The notes below the pieces were generated by a model, which had not been told where the DNA came from, did no database searches, and saw nothing but the letters and a program-made list of their open reading frames with translations. 64,000 nucleotides of DNA from Saccharopolyspora flava (lineage in GTDB: Bacteria > Actinomycetota > Actinomycetes > Mycobacteriales > Pseudonocardiaceae), in NCBI RefSeq assembly GCF_900116135.1, contig NZ_FOZX01000013.1, positions 84,771-148,770 on the forward strand, given 5' to 3'. This document shows positions 9,891 through 17,328 of the stretch, piece after piece. Position 1 is the first letter of the stretch, and each line of letters begins with the position of its first letter. Made by a program: the position numbers and the translations under genes.

Positions 9891-10352
9891 TCAGTCCTGG
9901 GCCAGGCGAGCCGGGAAACCGCCGGTCGCGATCGGGCCCCAGCGCTCGATGGTGATCCGGATCAGCGACTTGTCCTGGCGGACCATCGCCTCCCGGTACT
10001 CGTCCCAGTCCGGGTGCTCACCGGAGATGCAGCGGAAGTACTCGACGAGCCCCTCCAGCGCATCGGGCATGTCCAGCACCTCAGCGGTGCCGTCGACCTG
10101 CACCCACGGGCCGTTCCACTCGTCGGAGACCACGCAGACCGACGCCTGCGGATTGCGCCGCAGGTTCCGCGTCTTCGCCCGCTCCGGGTAGGTGGAGATG
10201 ACCAGCCGGCCCTCGGTGTCCACACCGCAGGTCAGCGGCGACATCTGCGGCCGCCCGTCGGCCCGGGTGGTGACCAGGACGCCCTTGTGCCTCGGCCGCA
10301 GGAACTCCAGCAGCGCGTCGCGGTCGACCTTGTCAGCGGTGGCGATCGCCAT
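9891..10352 (-). CDS. PPOX-class F420-dependent oxidoreductase
   Basis: A 153-residue split-barrel flavin/deazaflavin-binding protein similar in build to mycobacterial Rv1155-type enzymes. Visible: HKGVLVTTRADGRPQMSPLT at the N-terminal strand pair, STYPERAKTRNLRRNPQASV (the cofactor phosphate-binding region), and WVQVDGTAEV. Family members reduce small substrates with F420H2 or bind F420; the substrate cannot be read here. The start has AGGAG 5-6 bases upstream (CGAGGAGCTGTTC). It is separated from the thiolase gene upstream by about 100 bases and may be transcribed with it. Confidence 0.85.
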   Translation of the reverse strand: MAIATADKVDRDALLEFLRPRHKGVLVTTRADGRPQMSPLTCGVDTEGRLVISTYPERAKTRNLRRNPQASVCVVSDEWNGPWVQVDGTAEVLDMPDALEGLVEYFRCISGEHPDWDEYREAMVRQDKSLIRITIERWGPIATGGFPARLAQD

Positions 10353-10456
10353 GAACAGCTCCTCGAAACAGATCGCAGAGAACGCCACCAAGCCTAATGT
10401 GGACTGTTGGTGGTCGCTGTGCTCGGCGGTGCGGCTTCGCCGGTTTTCTGGCGGTT

Positions 10457-11665
10457 TTAGATGCGTTCGAAGATCGCTGCTAGGCCTTGGCCTCCTCCGA
10501 TGCACATGGTTTCGAGGCCGTAGCGGGCGTTGCGGCGGTGCATCTCTCGGGAGAGGGTCGCCAGGATGCGGCCGCCGGTGGCGCCGACCGGGTGGCCCAG
10601 CGAGATGCCCGAGCCGTTGACGTTGAGGCGGTCGAAGTCCGAGGGCTTGAACTCCCACTCGCGGGTGCAGGCCAGCACCTGCGCGGCGAAGGCCTCGTTG
10701 AGCTCGATCAGGTCCACATCGGCCAGACCGATCCCGGCGCGCTGCAGCGCCTTGGCCGTGGCCGGCACCGGACCGATGCCCATCGTGCGCGGCGGCACGC
10801 CCGCGCGCGCCCACGACACGAGCTTCACCAGCGGGCGCAGCCCCAGCTCGGCGGCCCGCTCCGGGGTGGTGACCACGCAGATCGCGGCCGCGTCGTTCTG
10901 GCCGCTGGCGTTGCCCGCGGTCACCGTGGCCTCCGGGTCGTTCTTGCCCAGCACCGGCTTGAGCGAGGCCAGCTGCTCCAGGGTGGTGTCCGGGCGCGGG
11001 TGCTCGTCGGCGTCGACCACGACGTCGCCCTTGCGGGACCGCACCGTCACCGGCACCAGCTCGTCGTCGAAGCGCCCGGCCCGCTTGGCCTCGTCCGCGC
11101 GCTGCTGCGAGCGCACCGCGAGCTCGTCCTGCTCCTCGCGCGGGATGCCGTACTCGCGGCGCAGGTTCTCGGCGGTCTCCAGCATCCCGCCCGGCACCGG
11201 GTGGTTCTTGCCGCCTGCGGTGGTGCGGCCGCGAGCCAGCGAGTCGTGCAGCTCCAGGCCGCTGCCGCGAATGCCCCAGCGGGCCTCGGTGGTGTAGAAC
11301 GGCGCGCTGCTCATCGCCTCCGCGCCCCCGGCCAGGACCACGTCGCTGACCCCGGTCTGCACCTGCATCGCGGCGTCGACGACGGCCTGCAGGCCGGAGC
11401 CGCAGCGGCGGTCGATCTGGGTGCCGCCGACCTCCACCGGCAGCCCGGCGTCGAGCGCGGCGACCCGGCCGATCGCCGGAGCGTCCGAGGTGGGGTAGCA
11501 GTGGCCGAGGATGACCTCGTCGATCGCCTCCCCGGGCAGGCCCGTGCGCTCCAGCAGACCCCGGATCGCGGTGGCGGCGAGCTCGACCGCCGACACCGTC
11601 TTGAACACCCCGCCGAACCGGCCGATCGGGGTCCGCAGCGGCTCGCAGATCACCGCTTCGCGCAT
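10457..11665 (-). CDS. Acetyl-CoA acetyltransferase (thiolase)
   Basis: A 402-residue thiolase of normal length. The catalytic parts are present: nucleophile Cys in DRRCGSGLQAV, NEAFAAQVLA for the Asn-His/Glu region, GHPVGATGGR with the active-site His, and a C-terminal CIGGGQG with the second Cys. It cleaves or forms 3-ketoacyl-CoA in beta-oxidation or acetoacetyl-CoA metabolism. The ATG at 11665 has AAGGAG 8 bases upstream; a longer frame to 11725 lacks a ribosome site. The divergent neighbour is a 3-hydroxyacyl-CoA dehydrogenase, which supports a shared acyl-CoA pathway. Confidence 0.92.
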   Translation of the reverse strand: MREAVICEPLRTPIGRFGGVFKTVSAVELAATAIRGLLERTGLPGEAIDEVILGHCYPTSDAPAIGRVAALDAGLPVEVGGTQIDRRCGSGLQAVVDAAMQVQTGVSDVVLAGGAEAMSSAPFYTTEARWGIRGSGLELHDSLARGRTTAGGKNHPVPGGMLETAENLRREYGIPREEQDELAVRSQQRADEAKRAGRFDDELVPVTVRSRKGDVVVDADEHPRPDTTLEQLASLKPVLGKNDPEATVTAGNASGQNDAAAICVVTTPERAAELGLRPLVKLVSWARAGVPPRTMGIGPVPATAKALQRAGIGLADVDLIELNEAFAAQVLACTREWEFKPSDFDRLNVNGSGISLGHPVGATGGRILATLSREMHRRNARYGLETMCIGGGQGLAAIFERI

Positions 11666-11860
11666 GGCTCGCTCCTTCACGTTGGCACGCAGCCGTTTCC
11701 GGCGTCGTCCTGTCGTTGGTAGCACAGCGCGGAGCCCGATCGTAAGCAGCGCGGATTAAGTCGCGTCCTGTCTCACCGGGGTCGCAATTCGGTATTGGAC
11801 GCTCTCGGCGGGGGCGTGGGAAGCTGATAGGAACCGGTGTCGCCAACGAAGGAGTCGATC

Positions 11861-13387
11861 ATGCTGCCGGGCGAGTGGGCGGAGCGCGTGAGCACCGTGC
11901 GAGTGATCGGCACCGGCGTGATGGGGCGCGGCATCGCCCAGATCTGCGCGGCCGCCGGCATCGCGGTGCAGCTCGCCGACGCGCGCCCCGAGGCCGTGAG
12001 CTCGGCCGTCACCGAGATCGGGCGGATGTACGACAAGCTCGTCGGCAAGGGCCGGATGAGCGCCGAGCAGGCCGAGGCCGCCACCGGCAGGCTCGTGCCG
12101 CTCGCCGACCCGCTGGCCCCCGCCGACTGCGACCTGGTCGTCGAAGCCGTCCGCGAGGACCTGCCGACCAAGCGGGAGCTGTTCGCGGCGCTGGAGAGCG
12201 CCGTCCCGCAGCACGTCGTGTTCGCCACCAACACCAGCTCGCTGCAGGTCACCTCGATCGCCACCGCCCTGCGCGACCCGAGCCGCCTGGCGGGCCTGCA
12301 CTTCTTCAACCCGGTGCCGCTGATGCGGCTGGTCGAGGTGATTCCCGGCGCGCGCACGGCCCCGGAGCTGCCGGAGGTGCTGACCGCGCTGGTCCGCAGG
12401 CTCGGCCACACGCCGGTGCGCGCCACCGACACACCGGGCTTCCTGGTCAACCACGCCGGGCGCGGGCTGATCACCGAGTCGCTGCAGATCCTGGCCGAGG
12501 ACCTGGCCGCTCCCGAGGACGTCGACCGCATCGCCCGCGACGTGCTCGGCCTCCGGATGGGCCCGTTCGAGCTGATGGACCTCACGGCGCTGGACGTGAC
12601 CCACCCGGCGATGGAGAGCATCTTCGCCGGCTACTACGGCGACCCCAGGCTGCGGCCCTCGCCGATCACCCGGTCCCGGCTGGAGGCCGGACTGCTCGGG
12701 CGCAAGACGGGGGAGGGGTTCTACCGCTACGAGGACGGCGTCAAGCGGGAACGTCCCGAACCGGCCGCGCCGCAGCTCACCGACCGGCCGGTGTGGTGCG
12801 ACGACACCGCGCTGCTGGACTCGCTGGCCGCGGCGGGCGTGCCCGTCGACCGCGGCGAGGAACCCGGCGAGTCGGCGATCGCGCTGGTCACGCCCTACGG
12901 CCACAGCGCGGCCTCGGCGGCCCTGTCGGCCCGGTTGCCCGCCGAGCGGGTCTGCGGCGTCGACCCGCTGAGCACCGCCGAGCGGTGCGTGCTGACCGTG
13001 CACCCGGCCACCGACCGGGACGTGGCGCGCGCGGCGTGGGCGGCGCTGGCCGCCACCGGGCGCGCGGTGACCATCGTGCGCGACGGTCCCGGCATGGTCG
13101 CCCAGCGGCTGCTCGCCGCGATCGTCAACACCAGCTGCTTCATCGCCGAGCAGCGCCTGGCCACCCCGGAGGACATCGACACCGCCGTGCGACTCGCCCT
13201 CGGCTACCCGCGCGGCCCGCTGGAATGGGGCGAGCAGGTGGGCACGCGGCGGATCCTGACCGTCCTGCGCGCCCTGCACTCGGCCACCGGCGACCCGCGC
13301 TACCGGCCCAGCCGCTGGCTGGTCGAACGAGCCGACCTGGGTCTCCCGCTCAACCAGACCGGCACCACGGTCACCGACGTGCTCTAG
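11861..13387 (+). CDS. 3-hydroxyacyl-CoA dehydrogenase (PaaH/PaaC type)
   Basis: A 508-residue NAD-dependent dehydrogenase. The N-terminal Rossmann fold shows VRVIGTGVMGRGIAQICAAA, followed by the signature LHFFNPVPLMRLVEVIPG and a first 3HCDH C-terminal domain (FLVNHAGRGLITES, GPFELMDLTALD). A second, diverged C-terminal domain (MVAQRLLAAIVNTSCFIAEQ, YPRGPLEWGEQVG) gives the two-lobed architecture of PaaH-like enzymes. It oxidises 3-hydroxyacyl-CoA to the 3-keto form, the substrate of the divergent thiolase. The ATG at 11861 was chosen for the AAGGAG 6-7 bases upstream; a GTG at 11837 is also in frame. Confidence 0.9.
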   Translation: MLPGEWAERVSTVRVIGTGVMGRGIAQICAAAGIAVQLADARPEAVSSAVTEIGRMYDKLVGKGRMSAEQAEAATGRLVPLADPLAPADCDLVVEAVREDLPTKRELFAALESAVPQHVVFATNTSSLQVTSIATALRDPSRLAGLHFFNPVPLMRLVEVIPGARTAPELPEVLTALVRRLGHTPVRATDTPGFLVNHAGRGLITESLQILAEDLAAPEDVDRIARDVLGLRMGPFELMDLTALDVTHPAMESIFAGYYGDPRLRPSPITRSRLEAGLLGRKTGEGFYRYEDGVKRERPEPAAPQLTDRPVWCDDTALLDSLAAAGVPVDRGEEPGESAIALVTPYGHSAASAALSARLPAERVCGVDPLSTAERCVLTVHPATDRDVARAAWAALAATGRAVTIVRDGPGMVAQRLLAAIVNTSCFIAEQRLATPEDIDTAVRLALGYPRGPLEWGEQVGTRRILTVLRALHSATGDPRYRPSRWLVERADLGLPLNQTGTTVTDVL

Positions 13388-13446
13388 AAACCGGCGAACG
13401 CGGTTTCGCTACCCGCACCACCACGCGAAACGACCACGGGGACGGG

Positions 13447-13926
13447 TCACTCCTCAGGAGTGTTGGCCTCGCGGAGGGTGCGCATGGCTTGTGCCAGCGC
13501 CAGGGAATCGGTCTTGCCGAGCGGGGCGAGGACGTGTTCGCGCAGGACCTGGGCACAGGTCTCGCGGGCGCGGTTGGCGACCTCGAGGCCGTGCTCGGTG
13601 AGCTCGGCGTAGGTGACCCGGCGGTCGGTCTCGCTCGGGACCCGGCGGATGAGGTCGGCCTTGGCCAGCCGGTCGGCGACCTTGGTGAAGCCGCCGCTGC
13701 TCAGCGCCGCTTCGCGGGCCAGCTTGGTCATCGGCATCCGGTTGTCGGGTGAGCGCACCAATCGGATGAGGATGTCGAACGACGCCATCGGCAGCCCGTA
13801 TCCCTCCATGATCGCGGCCGCCAGCTTCTCAGCCGTGACGTGGTAGCCCTCGATGACCAGGCCCCACCAGGTGACGATCTCGTCGTCGTCGACGGCGGCA
13901 CTGTCCGGACTGATCGCCTCGCTCAA
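13447..13926 (-). CDS. MarR-family transcriptional regulator
   Basis: A 159-residue winged-helix regulator: SFDILIRLVRSP, then the helix-turn-helix MTKLAREAALSSGGFTKVAD, and the wing DLIRRVPSETDRRVTYAELT. It starts at a TTG with AAGGAG 8 bases upstream. It lies divergent from wrbA with two dyad sequences between them, so control of wrbA and itself is likely, with a redox-active or phenolic ligand as in many MarR/WrbA pairs (inference). Confidence 0.88.
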   Translation of the reverse strand: MSEAISPDSAAVDDDEIVTWWGLVIEGYHVTAEKLAAAIMEGYGLPMASFDILIRLVRSPDNRMPMTKLAREAALSSGGFTKVADRLAKADLIRRVPSETDRRVTYAELTEHGLEVANRARETCAQVLREHVLAPLGKTDSLALAQAMRTLREANTPEE

Positions 13927-13978
13927 CGCAACGCTCCTTCACTGCGGTCTTGTGAGATCCATGCTACACGAAAGAGAT

Positions 13979-14030
13979 TTTCCGGAAAGTCGCTTGCGCG
14001 GAAGACATCTCCCCGATATTGTCTTCCGCG
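13979..14030. promoter_or_regulatory. Dyads between marR and wrbA (operator candidates)
   Basis: Two symmetric elements lie in the 156-base divergent region. TTTCCGGAAA (13979-13988) is a perfect 10-base palindrome. CGCGGAAGACA (13997-14007) is repeated in inverted form as TGTCTTCCGCG (14020-14030) with a 12-base gap. The sequence AAGAGAT also occurs on both flanks (13972 and 14033). Such an arrangement fits a MarR dimer operator. Confidence 0.5.
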
Positions 14031-14082
14031 TAAGAGATCGACCGAGCCGGACGATCCGCCGTGTGAACAGGAGTTTTGGATC

Positions 14083-14694
14083 GTGAGCAACGCCGTCAAG
14101 GTCAGCGTCATCTACTACTCGTCCACCGGGATCGGTGCGGAGATCGCCAACACCCTGGTCGCCGAGGCTGAAGCGGCGGGCGCCGAGGTGCGGCTGCGTC
14201 GCGTCCCGGAGCTCGCTCCCGATGCCGCCATCGACAGCAACCCCGCGTGGCGCGCCAACGTCGAGGCCACCCGCTCGGTTCCGGAGGCCACGCCCGACGA
14301 CGTCGTGTGGGCCGACGCGGTGATCTTCGGTTCGCCGACCCGCTTCGGCAACATCGCCGCCCAGCTCAAGCAGTACATCGACACCCTCGGCGGCCAGTGG
14401 GCCCAGGGCAAGCTCGCCGACAAGGTCTACAGCGGCTTCACCTCCAGCTCCACCGCCCACGGCGGCCAGGAGTCCACGCTGCTGGCGCTGTACAACACCA
14501 TCCACCACTTCGGCGGCATCGTGGTCGCGCCCGGGTACACCGACGGCAGCAAGTTCGTCGACGGCAACCCCTACGGCACCAGCCACGTCGACGCCCAGGG
14601 TGAGAACAAGGTCGACGACGTCACCCGCGCCGCCGCCTCCGTCCAGGCCCGCCGCGTCGTCAAGGTCGCCCGCGCCCTGAAGAACGGCGCGTGA
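14083..14694 (+). CDS. wrbA: NAD(P)H:quinone oxidoreductase, WrbA family
   Basis: A 203-residue flavodoxin-like protein. The FMN phosphate loop is YYSSTGIGAEIAN, and the WrbA-specific parts are VFGSPTRFGNIAAQLKQYID-like (IFGSPTRFGN, QLKQYIDTLGGQW) and SGFTSSSTAHGGQESTLLA, followed by GGIVVAPGY. It reduces quinones by two electrons and protects against redox cycling. The GTG start has CAGGAG 10 bases upstream. It is divergent from a MarR gene, the common arrangement for quinone-inducible reductases. Confidence 0.93.
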   Translation: MSNAVKVSVIYYSSTGIGAEIANTLVAEAEAAGAEVRLRRVPELAPDAAIDSNPAWRANVEATRSVPEATPDDVVWADAVIFGSPTRFGNIAAQLKQYIDTLGGQWAQGKLADKVYSGFTSSSTAHGGQESTLLALYNTIHHFGGIVVAPGYTDGSKFVDGNPYGTSHVDAQGENKVDDVTRAAASVQARRVVKVARALKNGA

Positions 14695-14833
14695 CGACCC
14701 GCAGTCCACTGTGAGGGGGGAGTGGAGGGCGTCTTCCCGCCGATAGGCGTCCCGTCGATCTCGCGCCGAACGATTCCTTGAGGGGGGAACCGGACGAGCG
14801 CGGATCTTCGGGTGGCGGGGAGGCGCCCTCCTC

Positions 14834-15496
14834 CTATGCCCGCTCCGCGATGGCCGAGAGCACCAGCCCGTCGCGGACCAGCCAGCGGCCGGTGAAGCCT
14901 GTCAGCCCGGCCGCGGTCTTGTGCAGCCGCGCGGTGAACGTCCCGGTGGCGAACCTGGCCGCACCGTCTCCCGGGGCGAACTCCAGCGTCGCGTCCTCGA
15001 ACCCGAGCCACTCGCCGGTGATCGGGTACCACGTCTTGTAGACCGATTCCTTGCAGCTGAACAGGAGCCGGTCCCACCGCGTTCCCGGCTCGCGCTCGCC
15101 CAGCTCCGCGACGTGCTCGCGCTCCTCCGGTCGGGAGACGACCTCCAGCACGCCCTCGGGCAGCGGCTGGTGCGGCTCCGCGTCGATGCCCACCGAACGC
15201 ACCTCGCCGTCGCGGGCCACCGCCGCGCCCCGGTAGCCGGCGCAGTGCGTGATGCTGCCGACCAGCCCCGGCGGCCACACCGGCGCCCCGCGTTCGCCCC
15301 GCGGCAGCGCGACCGGCGGCACGCCCAGCTCCCGCATCGCCCGGTGCGCGCACCAGCGCCCGCTGGTGAACTCCAGGCGTCGCTTGGTAACGGCTTTCGC
15401 GATCTCGGCCGCTTCGGCCTCGAACAACCTCGCCTCGGGCGGGTCGTCGAAGGTCTCGGCCGTGGCCACCTCGGCGGGCAGGAGCTCCTCGATCAC
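14834..15496 (-). CDS. 4'-phosphopantetheinyl transferase (EntD/Npt type)
   Basis: A 220-residue Sfp/EntD-type enzyme that moves phosphopantetheine from CoA onto carrier proteins. Motifs: SGRWCAHRAMRELG, PVWPPGLVGSITHCAGYRGA, the Mg-binding VGIDAEPH, and the FSCKESVYKTWYP helix with the catalytic Glu and Lys. The length fits the EntD branch that serves siderophore or polyketide synthases. The GTG at 15496 lies 6 bases after TAGTTT on the minus strand, which suggests a leaderless transcript. No PKS or NRPS gene is in the window, so the partner is elsewhere. Confidence 0.9.
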   Translation of the reverse strand: MIEELLPAEVATAETFDDPPEARLFEAEAAEIAKAVTKRRLEFTSGRWCAHRAMRELGVPPVALPRGERGAPVWPPGLVGSITHCAGYRGAAVARDGEVRSVGIDAEPHQPLPEGVLEVVSRPEEREHVAELGEREPGTRWDRLLFSCKESVYKTWYPITGEWLGFEDATLEFAPGDGAARFATGTFTARLHKTAAGLTGFTGRWLVRDGLVLSAIAERA

Positions 15497-15588
15497 CTCG
15501 CCAAACTAGCTCACCCGGTCGCTGACCAGGACGGACGCCGGATGTTCCCACGATGTGGGGCGGGCTTCCACCGCTCGTGCGGTCCGGC

Positions 15589-15594
15589 TACCGT
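15589..15594 (+). promoter_or_regulatory. -10 box of the leader-peptide transcript
   Basis: TACCGT (15589-15594) lies 7 bases before the ATG of the leader peptide, which is the spacing of a leaderless actinobacterial transcript. The -35 region (TTCCAC near 15566) is weak. Confidence 0.4.
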
Positions 15595-15601
15595 CGTCGT
15601 C

Positions 15602-15679
15602 ATGATCCGGTCCGTGCCACTGACGATCCGGGGCCACGTCGACTTCTCCCGCGTGTCCTCGGCGCTCTGTCGCGCCTGA
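15602..15679 (+). CDS. Leader peptide, 25 residues, Cys-containing (sulfur-responsive type)
   Basis: The short frame reads MIRSVPLTIRGHVDFSRVSS followed by ALCRA and a TGA. The pattern (R)xHVDxxRVxSALC is shared by many annotated putative leader peptides found upstream of sulfur and cysteine genes in actinobacteria. The single Cys codon (TGT, 15668-15670) sits three codons before the stop, as expected if slow decoding of Cys is sensed. Translation is probably leaderless. Directly after the stop comes CCTCCT (15680-15685), and 92 bases after the stop region lies the ABC permease start whose Shine-Dalgarno is covered by a hairpin. The function as attenuator is inferred. Confidence 0.75.
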   Translation: MIRSVPLTIRGHVDFSRVSSALCRA

Positions 15680-15706
15680 CCTCCTCTCCCGCCTTCCCCC
15701 GCACGT

Positions 15707-15736
15707 CCTCCGCCGCTGAACGCTCACCGGCGGAGG
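15707..15736 (+). promoter_or_regulatory. Hairpin that covers the Shine-Dalgarno of the ABC permease
   Basis: CCTCCGCCG (15707-15715) pairs perfectly with CGGCGGAGG (15728-15736) across a 12-base loop. The 3' arm contains GGAGG (15732-15736), the ribosome site of the ATG at 15744. A second anti-Shine-Dalgarno CCTCCT lies at 15680-15685, right behind the leader-peptide stop. The two could compete, so a stalled ribosome on the leader could change access to the start. Confidence 0.65.
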
Positions 15737-15743
15737 CCTCCGG

Positions 15744-16616
15744 ATGCCCGCCCACGCTCGTGGAGCCCTCATGACCACACACCTCACACCCGTGCCGACG
15801 GGTGAGCAGATCGCCGTCACGCGGGTGCGCACCCGCACCGCGCGGCGCGAATCCCGCATCCCCCGATGGACTTTCAAGCTGATCAGCCCGATCGCCCTGG
15901 TCGCGCTGTGGCAGGTGCTCAGCGCCACCGGCGTGCTCAGCGACGACACCCTCGCCTCACCGGCCACCGTGGTGGAGACCGGTGGTGAGCTGTTCGCCGA
16001 AGGCCGCCTGCAGGAGGCCATCGCCGTGTCGCTGCAGCGCGTGGGCGCCGGCCTGGCCATCGGCGTGGTGGCCGCGACGGTGCTGGCCACGCTGTCCGGG
16101 CTGTTCCGGCGCGGCGAGGACCTCATCGACGCGCCCATGCAGATGCTGCGCACCGTCCCGGTGATCGGCCTGATCCCGCTGCTGATCATCTGGTTCGGCA
16201 TCGGCGAGGAACCCAAGATCGTGCTGATCGCGCTCGCGGTGACCTTCCCGCTGTACATGAACATCTACGGCGGCATCCGCAACGTCGACGCCGGACTGGT
16301 CGAAGCCGCCAAGACCCTCGGACTCGGGCCGCTGGCGCAGGTGCGGCACGTGATCCTGCCCGCCGCGATGCCCAACGCGCTGGTCGGACTGCGCTACTCG
16401 CTCGGATCCGCCTGGCTGGCACTGGTCTTCGGCGAGACGATCAACGCCACCGCCGGCATCGGCTACGAGATGAACACCGCGCGCGAGTTCTTCCAGACCG
16501 ACGTGATCGTGGTCTGCCTCGTGCTCTACGCCCTGCTCGGCCTCATCGCCGACTTCATCGTTCGCGGACTGGAAAGGGTGGTGCTGGCATGGCGACCGGC
16601 GTTCAGCGGGAAGTGA
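15744..16616 (+). CDS. ABC transporter permease, SsuC/TauC type (sulfonate-like)
   Basis: A 290-residue permease with a polar N-terminus, about six membrane helices, and the conserved cytoplasmic loop GLVEAAKTLGLGPLAQVRHV followed by ILPAAMPNALVGLRYSLGSA (EAA motif), as in the SsuC/TauC/NrtB family. Upstream helices include VIGLIPLLIIWFGIGEEPKI. The substrate class (aliphatic sulfonate, taurine or related) is inferred from family and the Cys leader peptide. The start at 15744 has GGAGG 7 bases upstream; an ATG at 15771 with GGAG is the alternative. It overlaps the ATPase gene by 28 bases. Confidence 0.87.
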   Translation: MPAHARGALMTTHLTPVPTGEQIAVTRVRTRTARRESRIPRWTFKLISPIALVALWQVLSATGVLSDDTLASPATVVETGGELFAEGRLQEAIAVSLQRVGAGLAIGVVAATVLATLSGLFRRGEDLIDAPMQMLRTVPVIGLIPLLIIWFGIGEEPKIVLIALAVTFPLYMNIYGGIRNVDAGLVEAAKTLGLGPLAQVRHVILPAAMPNALVGLRYSLGSAWLALVFGETINATAGIGYEMNTAREFFQTDVIVVCLVLYALLGLIADFIVRGLERVVLAWRPAFSGK

Positions 16617-17308
16617 CCGCCAAACCTGCTGTCGTGCGCGGGCTCTCGCGCAGCTTCGGCGAGCGGACCGTGCTCGACCGCCTCGACCTGGACATCGAGC
16701 CCGGGCAGTTCGTCGCGCTGCTCGGCCCCAGCGGCTGCGGGAAGTCGACCCTGCTGCGCATCCTCGCCGACCTCGACCAGGAGGTCACCGGGGACGTCGA
16801 GGTCGCCGAGCGGCGGGCGGTGGCCTTCCAGGCCCCGCGCCTGATGCCGTGGAAGCGCGTGTGGCACAACGTCGTTCTCGGGCTGCCCGGACGGCCGGAC
16901 AAGCAGCGCGCCGTCGCCGCCCTCGAGGAGGTCGGCCTCGGCCACCGGGTCGACGTCTGGCCCAAGGTGCTCTCCGGCGGCGAGGCCCAGCGCACCTCGC
17001 TGGCCCGCGCCCTGGTGCGCGAGCCCGACCTGCTGCTGCTCGACGAGCCGTTCTCCGCGCTCGACGCCCTCACCCGGCTCAAGGCGCAGCACCTGGTCGG
17101 GGAGCTGTGGAAGCGGCACGGCTGCGCGATCCTGCTGGTCACCCACGACGTGGAGGAGGCGCTGCTGCTCGCCGACCGCGTCCTGGTGATGCACGAGGGG
17201 CGCATCGGCTACGACCGGGTGCTGGACCTGCCGCGTCCTCGCGAGGTCGGCGACCCGGAGTTCGTGGCGTTGCGCGCCGAGCTGCTCGCGCGCCTCGGCG
17301 TCGAATGA
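16589..17308 (+). CDS. ABC transporter ATP-binding protein, SsuB/TauB type
   Basis: A 239-residue ATPase with Walker A GPSGCGKST, Q-loop AFQAPRLMPWKRV, signature LSGGEAQRTSLARAL, Walker B LLLLDEPFSALD and the switch LVTHDVEEALLLADR. The LSGGE-AQR variant and the LMPW after the Q-loop are common in sulfonate/nitrate/taurine ATPases. It starts inside the permease gene, so the two are coupled. No substrate-binding lipoprotein gene follows; the operon ends at a hairpin and a converging gene, so the binding protein must be encoded elsewhere or be shared. Confidence 0.92.
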   Translation: MATGVQREVTAKPAVVRGLSRSFGERTVLDRLDLDIEPGQFVALLGPSGCGKSTLLRILADLDQEVTGDVEVAERRAVAFQAPRLMPWKRVWHNVVLGLPGRPDKQRAVAALEEVGLGHRVDVWPKVLSGGEAQRTSLARALVREPDLLLLDEPFSALDALTRLKAQHLVGELWKRHGCAILLVTHDVEEALLLADRVLVMHEGRIGYDRVLDLPRPREVGDPEFVALRAELLARLGVE

Positions 17309-17328
17309 GCCCGCGTCACCGCGCGGGC
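17309..17328. terminator. Short hairpin between converging ABC and FUSC genes
   Basis: GCCCGCG (17309-17315) and CGCGGGC (17322-17328) form a 7-base stem with a 6-base loop. The 3' arm lies in the last codons of the FUSC gene. Confidence 0.4.
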
